Made by a program: the position numbers and the translations under genes. A DNA stretch of 36,264 nucleotides. It comes from Sulfurimonas sp. (lineage in GTDB: Bacteria; Campylobacterota; Campylobacteria; Campylobacterales; Sulfurimonadaceae). Every line of letters starts with the position of its first letter. Position 1 is the stretch's first letter. Below the pieces are notes generated by a model, which did not search any database, was not told where the DNA came from, and saw nothing but the letters and a program-made list of their open reading frames with translations. Below, one piece after another: positions 15,307 to 22,016 of the stretch. The stretch covers positions 1 through 36,264 of the forward strand of contig JADGEZ010000022.1 of assembly GCA_016744115.1 (NCBI GenBank), written 5' to 3'.

Positions 15307-16554
15307 TTAAGATACAACATCTTTATATCCTTTTTGTTGTTGTGCTTTTTTTGCTAAAATTTGTACACTTTGAGTAATGTTATCTTCTGCTATATGGTAA
15401 TGCTCATGTAATTTACTTAGAGATTCTTCTATACCCTTTGTAAGATTTACTCCTAATATTTCTATTTGATGTTTCATTGTATCAATTTGTTCATTTTCAG
15501 ATGATTGTAATTCACTTGAAATAATACTTAGTTGTGCCTGAGATTTGACATAATCAGCTTTTATGGCTTCCATCTCTTGCATCAATTCTTTTATCATAGT
15601 ATAGACATCCTGAAGACCCGTATTTTTTTCTTGAAGTTCATTCATCTTGTTTGCTGATAAAACCATTTGATTCATTATCATTTCACTTTTTTCTCGAATG
15701 GTGGATAAAGTACTTTCACTCTCAACAAGAGATCTCCTAATCCCCTTTGAATGAGACTCAAGAGATACAATCTCACCTTCAAATGACTTTGTAACACCTG
15801 AGAGTTGGCTCAAGGTATTTTTTGTTATGGCTTTGGCTATTTCAGTAGCAATATTATTCATTCCAAGAAGATTTTTTTTAACCTTATTTATATCTTGTAC
15901 TATTTCATCTCTGCTATTTCCTGTTTCTTCAAGAATATTTTTAATCTTATTGTAATGATCATGTTCGCTAGTCTTAAGTATGTCTATATACTCATGTATG
16001 ATAGTATCAAGGCGTAGCATTTGTATCGCTGAGGAACTATCAAACTCCTTAGAAATACTTTGATGCCACTGTTCAATATCCTCAAATTTTTTTATAAAAA
16101 CATCTTGATTGAGTTGGATAGTGTCAAGTGCTTTAATGTCATTTATAAACTGCAATCGCAAATCCTTTTGAGTTTGACGATCTTTTAACTGGCATTCATT
16201 CATTCTATTTTCTAAATCACTCATAAACTCTTTTAATTGAGTTACTTGGTCTACCATAACCCTGCTATATTCATCATGGGCTTTTGAATTTTCACTCATT
16301 CGTGTTTGATGCATTATATTCATAATAATATAAAGAAATAATGCAACAAGTAATGGGAGAAAAGATTCCCTAAGTAGGAGTATTAAATCTTGTGTATCTG
16401 GATGAATAATAAAATGGATTAATGAACTGATAATACCAATAGCTAGCATTAAAGGAGCGTAATTAATTTTGTTATAATCTTTTAAAATTGATATTTGTCT
16501 TAAAAAAAGAATTGTCATTAAGAAAAAAGATAATAAAAAATCATTTGCATACAT
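15307..16554 (-). CDS. Membrane-anchored coiled-coil protein, unknown function
   Basis: The likely start is the ATG at 16554 (MYANDFLLSFFLMTILFL), with GGAG six bases upstream. An ATG at 16590 exists but has no ribosome site. The protein has about 415 residues, with three N-terminal membrane helices (roughly 7-20, 32-50, 58-78) and then about 330 residues of nearly continuous helix rich in Gln, Glu, Lys, Ile and Ser. Heptad-like stretches include VDQVTQLKEFMSDLENRMNE and MVLSANKMNELQEKNTGLQD. It recalls the signalling helices of chemoreceptors or ZorA-like tails, but no HAMP, signalling hairpin tip or MotA motif is seen. I do not recognise the family. It lies in the leftward operon with HAD, hemH and ybgC. 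Confidence 0.75.
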   Translation of the reverse strand: MYANDFLLSFFLMTILFLRQISILKDYNKINYAPLMLAIGIISSLIHFIIHPDTQDLILLLRESFLPLLVALFLYIIMNIMHQTRMSENSKAHDEYSRVMVDQVTQLKEFMSDLENRMNECQLKDRQTQKDLRLQFINDIKALDTIQLNQDVFIKKFEDIEQWHQSISKEFDSSSAIQMLRLDTIIHEYIDILKTSEHDHYNKIKNILEETGNSRDEIVQDINKVKKNLLGMNNIATEIAKAITKNTLSQLSGVTKSFEGEIVSLESHSKGIRRSLVESESTLSTIREKSEMIMNQMVLSANKMNELQEKNTGLQDVYTMIKELMQEMEAIKADYVKSQAQLSIISSELQSSENEQIDTMKHQIEILGVNLTKGIEESLSKLHEHYHIAEDNITQSVQILAKKAQQQKGYKDVVS

Positions 16555-16596
16555 TTTTAACTCCATAAGAGGCTTTAAGTATTTTATCATAAAAAA

Positions 16597-17226
16597 TTAT
16601 AAAATAAAGTCTAATATCTCTTTAGGATGGGTAATTATAATCTCATGTTCTGCTCGAGAGGTAAAACCCCAAACAGCAAACATAGAATCTATTCCTGCAT
16701 TTTTAGCACTTAAAATATCTTTTGAATTATCCCCTATCATCCACGCCTTGTGATGGTGTTTATCAAAACTATAAAAGTCTAAAATCTCATTTATCATCTG
16801 AGGATCTGGTTTTGAGGCACTTACTCTATCTGCACCGATAATCATATCAAATAAATAATCCACCTCTAAGTGTTTTAATATTTTTTTCGCAAAAGGTGTT
16901 GGTGCATTTGTTGCAACCGAAAGTTTAATTCCGTTTGAATGTAATGTTTTAAGTAGCTCTTTAACCCCATCGTAAAGATAAGGATTTTTAACACACTGTT
17001 TAGCATAATGAACTTCAAATATTTTTCTATCTTTTTCTTCATACGTTGAAGTACCATAAAACATTTTTGGAAGGTTTCTTGCATCCATATTTATAGCATT
17101 GACAACAAACTCTTCGCTCAAAGGTGCAAGCTTATAATGCAAACTTCTAATATGATTTATTGAGATAGTTATATCTTTTTTAGAATCTATTAAAGTTCCA
17201 TCCATATCAAAAATTACTACTTTCAT
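16597..17226 (-). CDS. HAD-superfamily phosphatase (phosphoglycolate phosphatase-like)
   Basis: This 209-residue HAD hydrolase has all four motifs: VIFDMDGTLIDSKKDI (nucleophile and acid/base Asp), LSVATNAPTPFAKKIL (motif II; Thr where Ser/Thr is expected), the Lys in ASKPDP, and WMIGDNSKDILSAKNAGID (motif IV acidic pair). The small helical cap between about residues 15 and 85 puts it in the subfamily containing Gph and PPi-phosphatases, so phosphoglycolate phosphatase is plausible, but substrate cannot be fixed from sequence. ATG at 17226 follows AGGACAATT. It lies 11 bp after hemH in the same operon. Confidence 0.88.
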   Translation of the reverse strand: MKVVIFDMDGTLIDSKKDITISINHIRSLHYKLAPLSEEFVVNAINMDARNLPKMFYGTSTYEEKDRKIFEVHYAKQCVKNPYLYDGVKELLKTLHSNGIKLSVATNAPTPFAKKILKHLEVDYLFDMIIGADRVSASKPDPQMINEILDFYSFDKHHHKAWMIGDNSKDILSAKNAGIDSMFAVWGFTSRAEHEIIITHPKEILDFIL

Positions 17227-17237
17227 AATTGTCCTGT

Positions 17238-18191
17238 TTATTTCATTTTTTTATGTATCTCTACTAAGGCATCAACAAATAACTCACTATCATTTGGACA
17301 TCTGCATACTCTATAGTCTCTAAAACCAAGCTCTTGTGCGATTTCTCTATACTCTATTTCAAGCTCAAAATCTGTTTCAGAATTATCTATCGTAAAGGCT
17401 ATAGGAAAGATGACAATTCCTCTATTTCTAACCGTTTTCATCTTTTGCTCAAGCGATGGTTTAAGCCAAGCAAGGGGTCCGACTTTTGACTGATAGGCTA
17501 AATGTGTTTCATGAAAATTCATTTTTTCTTTTTTTAACATCTCTTTTAAGATTTCAACATGACGAATGACATGCTTCTCATATACATCACCAGCATCAAC
17601 GATTTTTTGAGGAAGACCATGTGCTGAAAAAATAATATCAAAATCTCGATAATCATCATCTTCTACTGTATCTTTTATGCTTTGGATAATTGATTTGTTA
17701 TAGCTTTTATTTTCAAAATAATGTTTAATCTCAACAAGTAAGGATTGCCCATCTGATTTGTGATAAAAATCTTCAAAATCTTCCAATGATGACTTTGTAG
17801 TGGTTGTAGAAAAATGTGGATACATAGGGATTAGGTAGATTTTATCTATATCTTCTTTATTGAGTTTTTTTATAACTTCATTTGCATACGGAGGTGTATA
17901 TCTCATTGCAAAATCAACTATCACTTTTGCACCTAATCTCTTTTGAAGTTTTTTTACAAGACTTTGAGTATGTCCAACTATTGGTGATTTCCCACCTAAT
18001 TGACGGTAAATCTCTTGCGAGCTTTCAGTCCGAGAAAAAGTAATCATCCCACCAACAAACTTACGCATCAAGTCACTTTTCATAGTCAAAATATTTTTAT
18101 CATTAAACATATTTTTTAAAAAAACTTCAACCTCGTCAAGGTTATTAGGTCCACCCATATTTAACAATACTATCGCTTCTTTTTTCGCCAT
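17238..18191 (-). CDS. hemH: Ferrochelatase HemH
   Basis: Ferrochelatase inserts Fe2+ into protoporphyrin IX, the last step of haem synthesis. I choose the ATG at 18191 (MAKKEAIVLLNMGGP), because GAGGA lies six bases upstream. The in-frame TTG at 18197 would overlap the DUF2461 stop. Length is about 317 residues. Hallmarks: LLNMGGPNNLDEVEVFLKNM, YRQLGGKSPIVGHTQ, MRYTPPYANEVI, IIFSAHGLPQKIVDAGD with the catalytic His, AYQSKVGPLAWLKPS and the closing Glu-rich DNSETDFELEIEY. No Fe-S-binding C-terminal extension is apparent, although an RVCRCPND stretch carries two Cys. It starts 3 bp past the end of the DUF2461 gene. Confidence 0.95.
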   Translation of the reverse strand: MAKKEAIVLLNMGGPNNLDEVEVFLKNMFNDKNILTMKSDLMRKFVGGMITFSRTESSQEIYRQLGGKSPIVGHTQSLVKKLQKRLGAKVIVDFAMRYTPPYANEVIKKLNKEDIDKIYLIPMYPHFSTTTTKSSLEDFEDFYHKSDGQSLLVEIKHYFENKSYNKSIIQSIKDTVEDDDYRDFDIIFSAHGLPQKIVDAGDVYEKHVIRHVEILKEMLKKEKMNFHETHLAYQSKVGPLAWLKPSLEQKMKTVRNRGIVIFPIAFTIDNSETDFELEIEYREIAQELGFRDYRVCRCPNDSELFVDALVEIHKKMK

Positions 18192-18193
18192 TT

Positions 18194-18898
18194 TCAATCC
18201 TCTTTTACTCTCAAACTCACTTCATACATCAACTTTTGCAAAGGAAGCATATCTTCATAAATTTTATAGAGTGTGCTTATAAATTTTTCCCCATCTTCAA
18301 TGAGATGTGGATCTAGGAGCTTATAAGTAGCCATTCCCTTATAAAGTGCTAAATCTGCACTAGTCATCTCTTTAGTGAAACCACGAGGAAAACGCTTATA
18401 ACCTTTTTCTAAGTGTGTATAGCCCTTATCTTTTACTTTTATATTTTTGAGTACATTTTCCAGCTCAACTCTTTTACTCTCATCACCTATATACTCTCTA
18501 TAAGCATCAAGCATAGGTTTTTCAAACCACCTAACACCAACAGCTACATAAAGTTCTTCTGGCGAAAAATGTAAGTAAAAAGAGGAACTTTGCATTCTTT
18601 TATTGTTTCCTTGCCAAAAGATTATACCTATTCTATGTTTGATAGGTTCTTTATTCGCACCCATTCTCCTTGTATCTCTATAGATTCTATAAAGGGACTT
18701 GTTGATTTTTGGTACTGCATGGATAGTAGGCTCAAGTGCTTGGAGATGTTCACCCATCTCAACAACAAAGAGGCGAGATGGATTTAAAATCAGCTCTTCA
18801 TAGTCTGATTTATGAGATTCAAACCATTCTTTATTATTATTTTTTCGTATTGATGCTAAAAAAGAAAGCGTTTTTTTAGAAAATCCTTTAAATTCCAT
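18194..18898 (-). CDS. DUF2461 (TIGR02453) family protein
   Basis: The 234-residue protein belongs to a widespread bacterial and fungal family without an assigned reaction. Seen: FSKKTLSFLASIRKNNNKEW with FESHKSDYEELI (the family's helical lead), YRIYRDTRRMGANKEPIKHR (the most conserved segment), SSFYLHFSPEELYVAVGVRW, and KRFPRGF. Length is typical. It is the first gene of the leftward group with hemH, HAD, coiled-coil protein and ybgC. The upstream region holds IS and toxin-antitoxin debris, so the original promoter may be near the 18900-18960 A+T-rich stretch, where I see no confident box. Confidence 0.85.
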   Translation of the reverse strand: MEFKGFSKKTLSFLASIRKNNNKEWFESHKSDYEELILNPSRLFVVEMGEHLQALEPTIHAVPKINKSLYRIYRDTRRMGANKEPIKHRIGIIFWQGNNKRMQSSSFYLHFSPEELYVAVGVRWFEKPMLDAYREYIGDESKRVELENVLKNIKVKDKGYTHLEKGYKRFPRGFTKEMTSADLALYKGMATYKLLDPHLIEDGEKFISTLYKIYEDMLPLQKLMYEVSLRVKED

Positions 18899-19015
18899 AC
18901 AAACTCAATAAGTCTGGTTCTGTTTGAAGTTTTTCATTAGACTTTACTCTATTGCTAAGAATACATTTCAAAGTAATTAAAAAGTTTATCTGAAATTTAT
19001 TTGAACGAATTATTT

Positions 19016-19144
19016 TCATATTATATTAAGTTTTAAAAAATGTTCTAACTTTCTCTCATTAGGAATTGTTATGTTTGAATGGCTATCTTTTACAAACTTC
19101 ATAAACTCTTGTATATAACTATCATCTATTGACAAAGTTTGCAT
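19016..19144 (-). pseudogene. Antitoxin-like fragment, 42 aa
   Basis: The ORF reads MQTLSIDDSYIQEFMKFVKD, then HSNITIPNERKLEHFLK, and stops. This is the opening of small antitoxins seen in Campylobacterota (a DNA-binding arm followed by a toxin-binding helix), which normally run to about 65-75 residues. The second half and any toxin are missing. I judge it a truncated antitoxin; the exact family is not assigned. Confidence 0.4.
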
Positions 19145-19281
19145 TTCATAATCCTTAATTTAGATTTTTATTATATCAAAAATCAAGTCAAAAAAATATT
19201 ATAATGGTTCATATAATCTGATAAGTAATAGCAAAAAGTGTTCCATTTTTGAAATTGTATTTGGCTTAGTACTTACTTAGT

Positions 19282-19416
19282 ATAGTCAAGAGAGCATACT
19301 TGAACCAATACAATACAATCAAAGAATTAAAAGAAGATGTTATTGATTATATGCAGTTTTACAATTACAGGAGATTCCATGAAACACTTGATTATAAAAA
19401 ACTAATGAGAGTTTGA
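19282..19416 (+). pseudogene. IS3-family OrfB C-terminal remnant
   Basis: The frame reads IVKRAYLNQYNTIKELKEDV, IDYMQFYNYRRFHETLDYKK, LMRV, stop. The FYN-x-x-RxHETLDYK motif closes the catalytic domain of IS3-family transposases and contains the region after the third acidic residue. The rest of the transposase is absent. 19145-19281 holds nothing I can identify. Downstream, 19417-19589 has a G-rich stretch near 19494-19520 that could be an IS end. Confidence 0.75.
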
Positions 19417-19589
19417 AAATTAACAAGGAAATTTTTAACACTCAGGAGAAAAGTGTAGCGTAAAGTTACAGAATAAGGATTTTGGAAAAGTTGTCTTGAC
19501 ATATCGGGGTAGTGTAGTTACGATAGCAAGTTTTTCAAACAAGTTGAATTTTTTTCGCCTGAAAGAACATATTTTCTTGCTATGTTTTG

Positions 19590-19685
19590 TTAGGTTTTTA
19601 AGTTACTATGTTTAATAGAGTCATTAGCCACTATACCAAATCCAATTATCATAATTATAAATATTGCTACTACAAATAATTCCAT
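19590..19685 (-). CDS. Tiny membrane protein, 31 aa
   Basis: MELFVVAIFIIMIIGFGIVA is one membrane helix, followed by NDSIKHSNLKT. It starts 1 nt after the stop of the ORF at 19687-19794, so the three ORFs here form a coupled unit. Its TAA lies within ACCTAAC, which resembles an attC R'' box (RYYYAAC), as do the cassette stops elsewhere in the window. Function unknown. Confidence 0.4.
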   Translation of the reverse strand: MELFVVAIFIIMIIGFGIVANDSIKHSNLKT

Positions 19686-19686
19686 T

Positions 19687-19794
19687 TTATAATTCTCCTA
19701 TCTCATCAATTTTTTTATAAGCTTTTTTATTTACCATTACGATTATTATGGTAACTAAAATTATTGCACATCCATTCACTATTGAAAAAATCAT
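19687..19794 (-). CDS. Small membrane ORF, 35 aa (possibly second half of a split gene)
   Basis: One membrane helix (SIVNGCAIILVTIIIVMV) is followed by NKKAYKKIDEIGEL. This end is familiar as the C-terminus of about 75-residue two-helix proteins in Campylobacterota whose N-terminus resembles the next ORF. The two overlap by 4 nt (ATGA), so either they are coupled small proteins or a one-base change split one gene. Confidence 0.45.
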   Translation of the reverse strand: MIFSIVNGCAIILVTIIIVMVNKKAYKKIDEIGEL

Positions 19795-19913
19795 CTCTTG
19801 CTTTTATAATTTTGGGCTAAATATGCCATTAAAGATAAATTAGTTGCTACAGCAATTGCAAAAATTATCTTCAACCATCCTAACTCTTCTTTTACTTTAT
19901 CTAATTTAGGCAT
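19791..19913 (-). CDS. Small membrane ORF, 40 aa (possibly first half of a split gene)
   Basis: MPKLDKVKEELGWLKIIFAI is a charged lead and first part of a helix, continuing AVATNLSLMAYLAQNYKSKR. ATG at 19913 with AGGA upstream. Shifting frame at the end would join it to the 35-aa ORF, giving a two-helix protein of about 75 residues. Such proteins are widespread but uncharacterised, often beside toxin-antitoxin or cassette genes. Confidence 0.45.
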   Translation of the reverse strand: MPKLDKVKEELGWLKIIFAIAVATNLSLMAYLAQNYKSKR

Positions 19914-19982
19914 AGAGTGAGTCCTTTTATAATTTTATGTATATTAACATAAATTTAATTAAAACTATAAAATTGAGATGGA

Positions 19983-20095
19983 ACCTAACGATCGAGTATA
20001 GGTAAATCCCATGAAAAATAAAACAAATCTTAATAAATGATTTTTAAAACAGGAAGGGATCTTGCTTATACTCCTAACAAAAGGAGTTTATTATC
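19983..20095 (-). other. Imperfect inverted repeat with an attC-like GTTAGGT box
   Basis: On the minus strand GAGTATAAGCAAGATCCC pairs imperfectly with GGGATTTACCTATACTC, followed by GTTAGGT (19989-19983), which fits the R' consensus GTTRRRY. It could be a divergent attC ahead of the three tiny ORFs, but no R'' box is visible and the sequence differs from the four clear sites. 20096-20162 shows nothing recognisable. Confidence 0.25.
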
Positions 20096-20272
20096 AAACA
20101 CATAAGAACACGGGAGCTTTTAAGATCACTTAAAACTATTCCAGAGTACGGAGTAGACACAGGAGACCAAGCTTACGAGCTTTCCCTCTAAAAACTCTTT
20201 CTCTACTATTGTTTCACCAAGTTTCTTAGCTATCAAATCTTTATCTTTTAGTAACTCTTCTATATCTTTTTT

Positions 20273-20306
20273 GCACCCCAAGGGCACTTTGTCGCTACGC
20301 TAGGGC
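20273..20306. repeat. 34-bp GC-rich insert inside the OrfA remnant
   Basis: Removing these 34 bases restores KEY-KKDIEELL in the OrfA remnant, so the insertion limits can be inferred. It contains ACCCCAAGGGCA (20275-20286), which recurs at 20501-20512, and is far more G+C rich than its surroundings. The length is not a multiple of three, so it broke the frame. Confidence 0.5.
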
Positions 20307-20468
20307 GTATTCTTTTACGACAGTACTTGTATCAAAGGCTAGTAACATGTTCTCTAAAAACTGCTTCTTCGAGTTTTTTAAACTTACTGGTAAAACTCCA
20401 TATTGACTTGCTATCTCGTTTTATAGTTTTATTAGCATCTAAAACTTCAAGAACTAATTGAGATTTAT

Positions 20469-20546
20469 ACCCTCAAGGGGCAGCTAAAAATCTGCACTAT
20501 ACCCCAAGGGCATTTCCTCACTTCGTTCACGGCATATGTTTTACCC
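20469..20546. repeat. Cluster of short CCCTCAAGGGG / CCCCAAGGG repeats
   Basis: TACCCTCAAGGGGCA occurs exactly at 20468-20482 and again at 20532-20546, with ACCCCAAGGGCA (20501-20512) between them. The cluster lies near the start of OrfA, before the YKSQLVLEV segment. These look like successive insertions of one or two small palindromic elements. Confidence 0.5.
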
Positions 20547-20651
20547 TCAAGGGGCATCCCATCTCTTTGTACTCATAATTATTTATCCCTATTTTTTGTA
20601 TTCTTATTCTATCATTTGGAATAAGAATACTTGGTTAATTGGTTTGTTTTT

Positions 20652-20667
20652 CTAGGGACATTATACA
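20652..20667 (-). mobile_element. Outer inverted-repeat end of the IS3 remnant
   Basis: On the minus strand this reads TGTATAATGTCCCTAG, a TG-starting IS3-type terminus 76 bp before the OrfA start. The related GGGGACATTATAC at 3906-3918 supports it being a repeated IS end. Confidence 0.45.
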
Positions 20668-20699
20668 GTGAGTAGTGACACAGAGCAATTGAATTTTGA

Positions 20700-20705
20700 T
20701 ATAAT
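20700..20705 (+). promoter_or_regulatory. Predicted -10 box for the DUF4160/DUF2442 pair
   Basis: TATAAT lies 31 bp before the ATG at 20737. No convincing -35 is visible. Confidence 0.4.
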
Positions 20706-20736
20706 TAATCAAACGATTAAAATAGGTGCAAAATAA

Positions 20737-20993
20737 ATGCCTGAAATAAGTAGATTTTATGGAATAGCAATTACAATGAATTTTAGAGAACATAACCCAC
20801 CACATTTTCATGCGACTTATCAAGACTATGAAATATCTGTAGATATAAGACAGGATTGGTAAACGGCAAAATGTCGAAGAGAGCTTTAAAAATGCTTTTT
20901 GAGTGGCTAGACCTACATAAAGATGAATTAATGGAAGATTGGAACTTAGCTCAAGATAGAAAAACCTTATTAAAAATTGAACCATTATCATAA
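20737..20993 (+). pseudogene. DUF4160 gene with a frameshift
   Basis: The first frame reads MPEISRFYGIAITMNFREHN, PPHFHATYQDYEISVDI, then meets a stop. A shift of one base near 20850 continues KTGLVNGKMSKRALKMLFEW, LDLHKDELMEDWNLAQDRKT, LLKIEPLS. Together these match the full DUF4160 fold (HNPPHFHA is the family signature). DUF4160 genes usually sit directly before a DUF2442 gene, as here, and the pair is suspected to act as a toxin-antitoxin or regulatory module and is common in integron cassettes. A sequencing error could also explain the shift. Confidence 0.7.
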
Positions 20994-21002
20994 GGAGACA
21001 AA

Positions 21003-21239
21003 ATGTTTTTACATGTAGATGAAGCAAACTATATTACTGATTATAAATTAAAATTAAAGTTTAATAACAATGAAGTTAGAACAGTAGATTTAAAAGATGA
21101 ACTTTTTGGAGAAGTTTTTGAACCTCTGAAAGATAAGCAGTTCTTTAAAGATTTTTTTATATCTCATAATACGATAGAATGGAAAAATGGGGCAGACTTT
21201 GCACCAGAATTTTTATTTGAAATTGGGCAAAAAGTATAA
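21003..21239 (+). CDS. DUF2442 protein (partner of DUF4160)
   Basis: This 78-residue protein is an intact DUF2442 member: FLHVDEANYITDYKLKLKFN, then VDLKDELFGEVFEPLKDKQF and IEWKNGADFAPEFLF, with the conserved (I/V)-x-W-x-x-GAD-x-xPE. It starts 9 nt after the DUF4160 stop with AAGGAG upstream. Its TAA lies within the R'' box of the attC at 21234, so the two genes plausibly form one integron cassette. With the DUF4160 gene frameshifted, the pair may no longer work. Confidence 0.8.
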   Translation: MFLHVDEANYITDYKLKLKFNNNEVRTVDLKDELFGEVFEPLKDKQFFKDFFISHNTIEWKNGADFAPEFLFEIGQKV

Positions 21240-21300
21240 CAAAAACGAGGAACGAATAATTTACCTAAAGGAAAATTATCGCTCACGATAGCCGTTAGGA
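21234..21300 (+). other. Integron attC site, isolated (about 12 kb from intI)
   Basis: The R''-like box GTATAAC is at 21234-21240 and R' GTTAGGA at 21294-21300, 67 bp in all. The core AATAATTTACC-TAAA-GGAAAATTAT and the flank GCTCACGATAGCC are the same design as the sites in the intI-linked array, especially attC2 at 36107 (AACAAAAACGAGG in both). Orientation is the same as the array. No integrase is adjacent. Confidence 0.8.
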
Positions 21301-21307
21301 TAAATAC

Positions 21308-21778
21308 TTGGAAGACTATCTCATTAAAATATCAATTTGATTTGTAATAGCAATCACATCTTCATTAATAAGAACAAAAATTGCATTAAATAAATTTTAC
21401 TCAGAGAAGTGGTGGACACGAAAAGAAAATGTTTATATTGAAATTATAGATGCTCTATATGACTTAATCTAATTTTCCGAAATAAAGAAAGAAGACTATG
21501 GGCAAGGAACAGATATTCATCCTGATAAAATGACAGAACTTGCACAAAAATACACTGAAGCATACTGGAAAATTAAAAAATCTACAGATATAGGTTCATT
21601 TGTAATATCAGATGAAGCAACATCTGTTTTAACTGATTTAAAAGAGAAACCAAAACTAGATTGGAATGAAAATCCATCATTTGATATTTTCAAAGCTGAC
21701 TACAATTTTTACCAAGAAGCTTTATATACTACCCCAATAAGTCAAGACAACATTTACAAATTCCTTATTAACCTTTAA
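21308..21778 (+). pseudogene. Unknown membrane-anchored protein gene with two internal stops
   Basis: One frame of 157 codons starts at TTG 21308 and is broken by TGA at 21338 and TAA at 21470. Text: EDYLIKISI, FVIAITSSLIRTKIALNKFY, SEKWWTRKENVYIEIIDALY, DLI, FSEIKKEDYGQGTDIHPDKM, then TELAQKYTEAYWKIKKSTDI and GSFVISDEATSVL. The layout (short N-terminal helix, then FYSEKWWxRK) is that of small hypothetical proteins common in accessory regions; function unknown. It begins right after an attC, so it is probably a decayed cassette. The part from ATG 21530 could still be translated as 82 residues. Confidence 0.6.
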
Positions 21779-21788
21779 TCCTGTTACG

Positions 21789-21880
21789 TTATGTAACTGC
21801 TACTACATTTTTAGTATAGTTCTCATCATTTATTTGTAAACTCTCAAAGTAAACATTCATTAAGCCATTTACCAATGCTA
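21789..21880 (-). pseudogene. Second IS3 OrfB C-terminal remnant
   Basis: The minus strand reads NGLMNVYFESLQINDENYTK, NVVAVT, stop: the usual final residues of IS3-family OrfB (MNVYFESL). Nothing upstream of it on this strand is readable transposase. 21881-22016 shows no gene. Confidence 0.65.
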
Positions 21881-22016
21881 TGACACCAAACAAAGAATAA
21901 AGCTATCAATGTATCTATAATATGTGACTTAATTAAAAATATGAGTGAATAGAGCAGCACTTAAATTTTTGATTTTCTTTGGGTAGTATAGTTTAAGGGT
22001 TCATTTAGTATAGAAA

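Larger units (their letters stand above)
20163..20576 (-). pseudogene. IS3-family OrfA remnant broken by short GC-rich inserts
   Basis: Read across frames, the minus strand gives MSTKRW, then YKSQLVLEVLDANKTI, IASQYGVLPVSLKNSKKQ, FLENMLLAFDTSTVVKEY, and KDIEELLKDKDLIAKKLGET with IVEKEFLEGKLVSLV: a helix-turn-helix plus leucine-zipper OrfA. It is interrupted by at least two clusters of short repeats (20273-20306 and 20469-20546) and a frameshift near 20430. No matching OrfB follows in the expected direction. The outer inverted repeat is at 20652-20667. Confidence 0.75.

Noticed and set aside
19480-19595. TAGCAAG/CTTGCTA stem after ACCTAAC as a full attC
   Set aside because: The expected R' box (GTTRRRY) is missing; only GTAAC is found, so I list it as a weak observation rather than as an attC feature.
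20635-21027. 130-codon minus-strand ORF
   Set aside because: It lies antisense to the recognisable DUF4160 and DUF2442 genes, and its sequence (Cys, Leu, Tyr-rich) is typical of a shadow frame.
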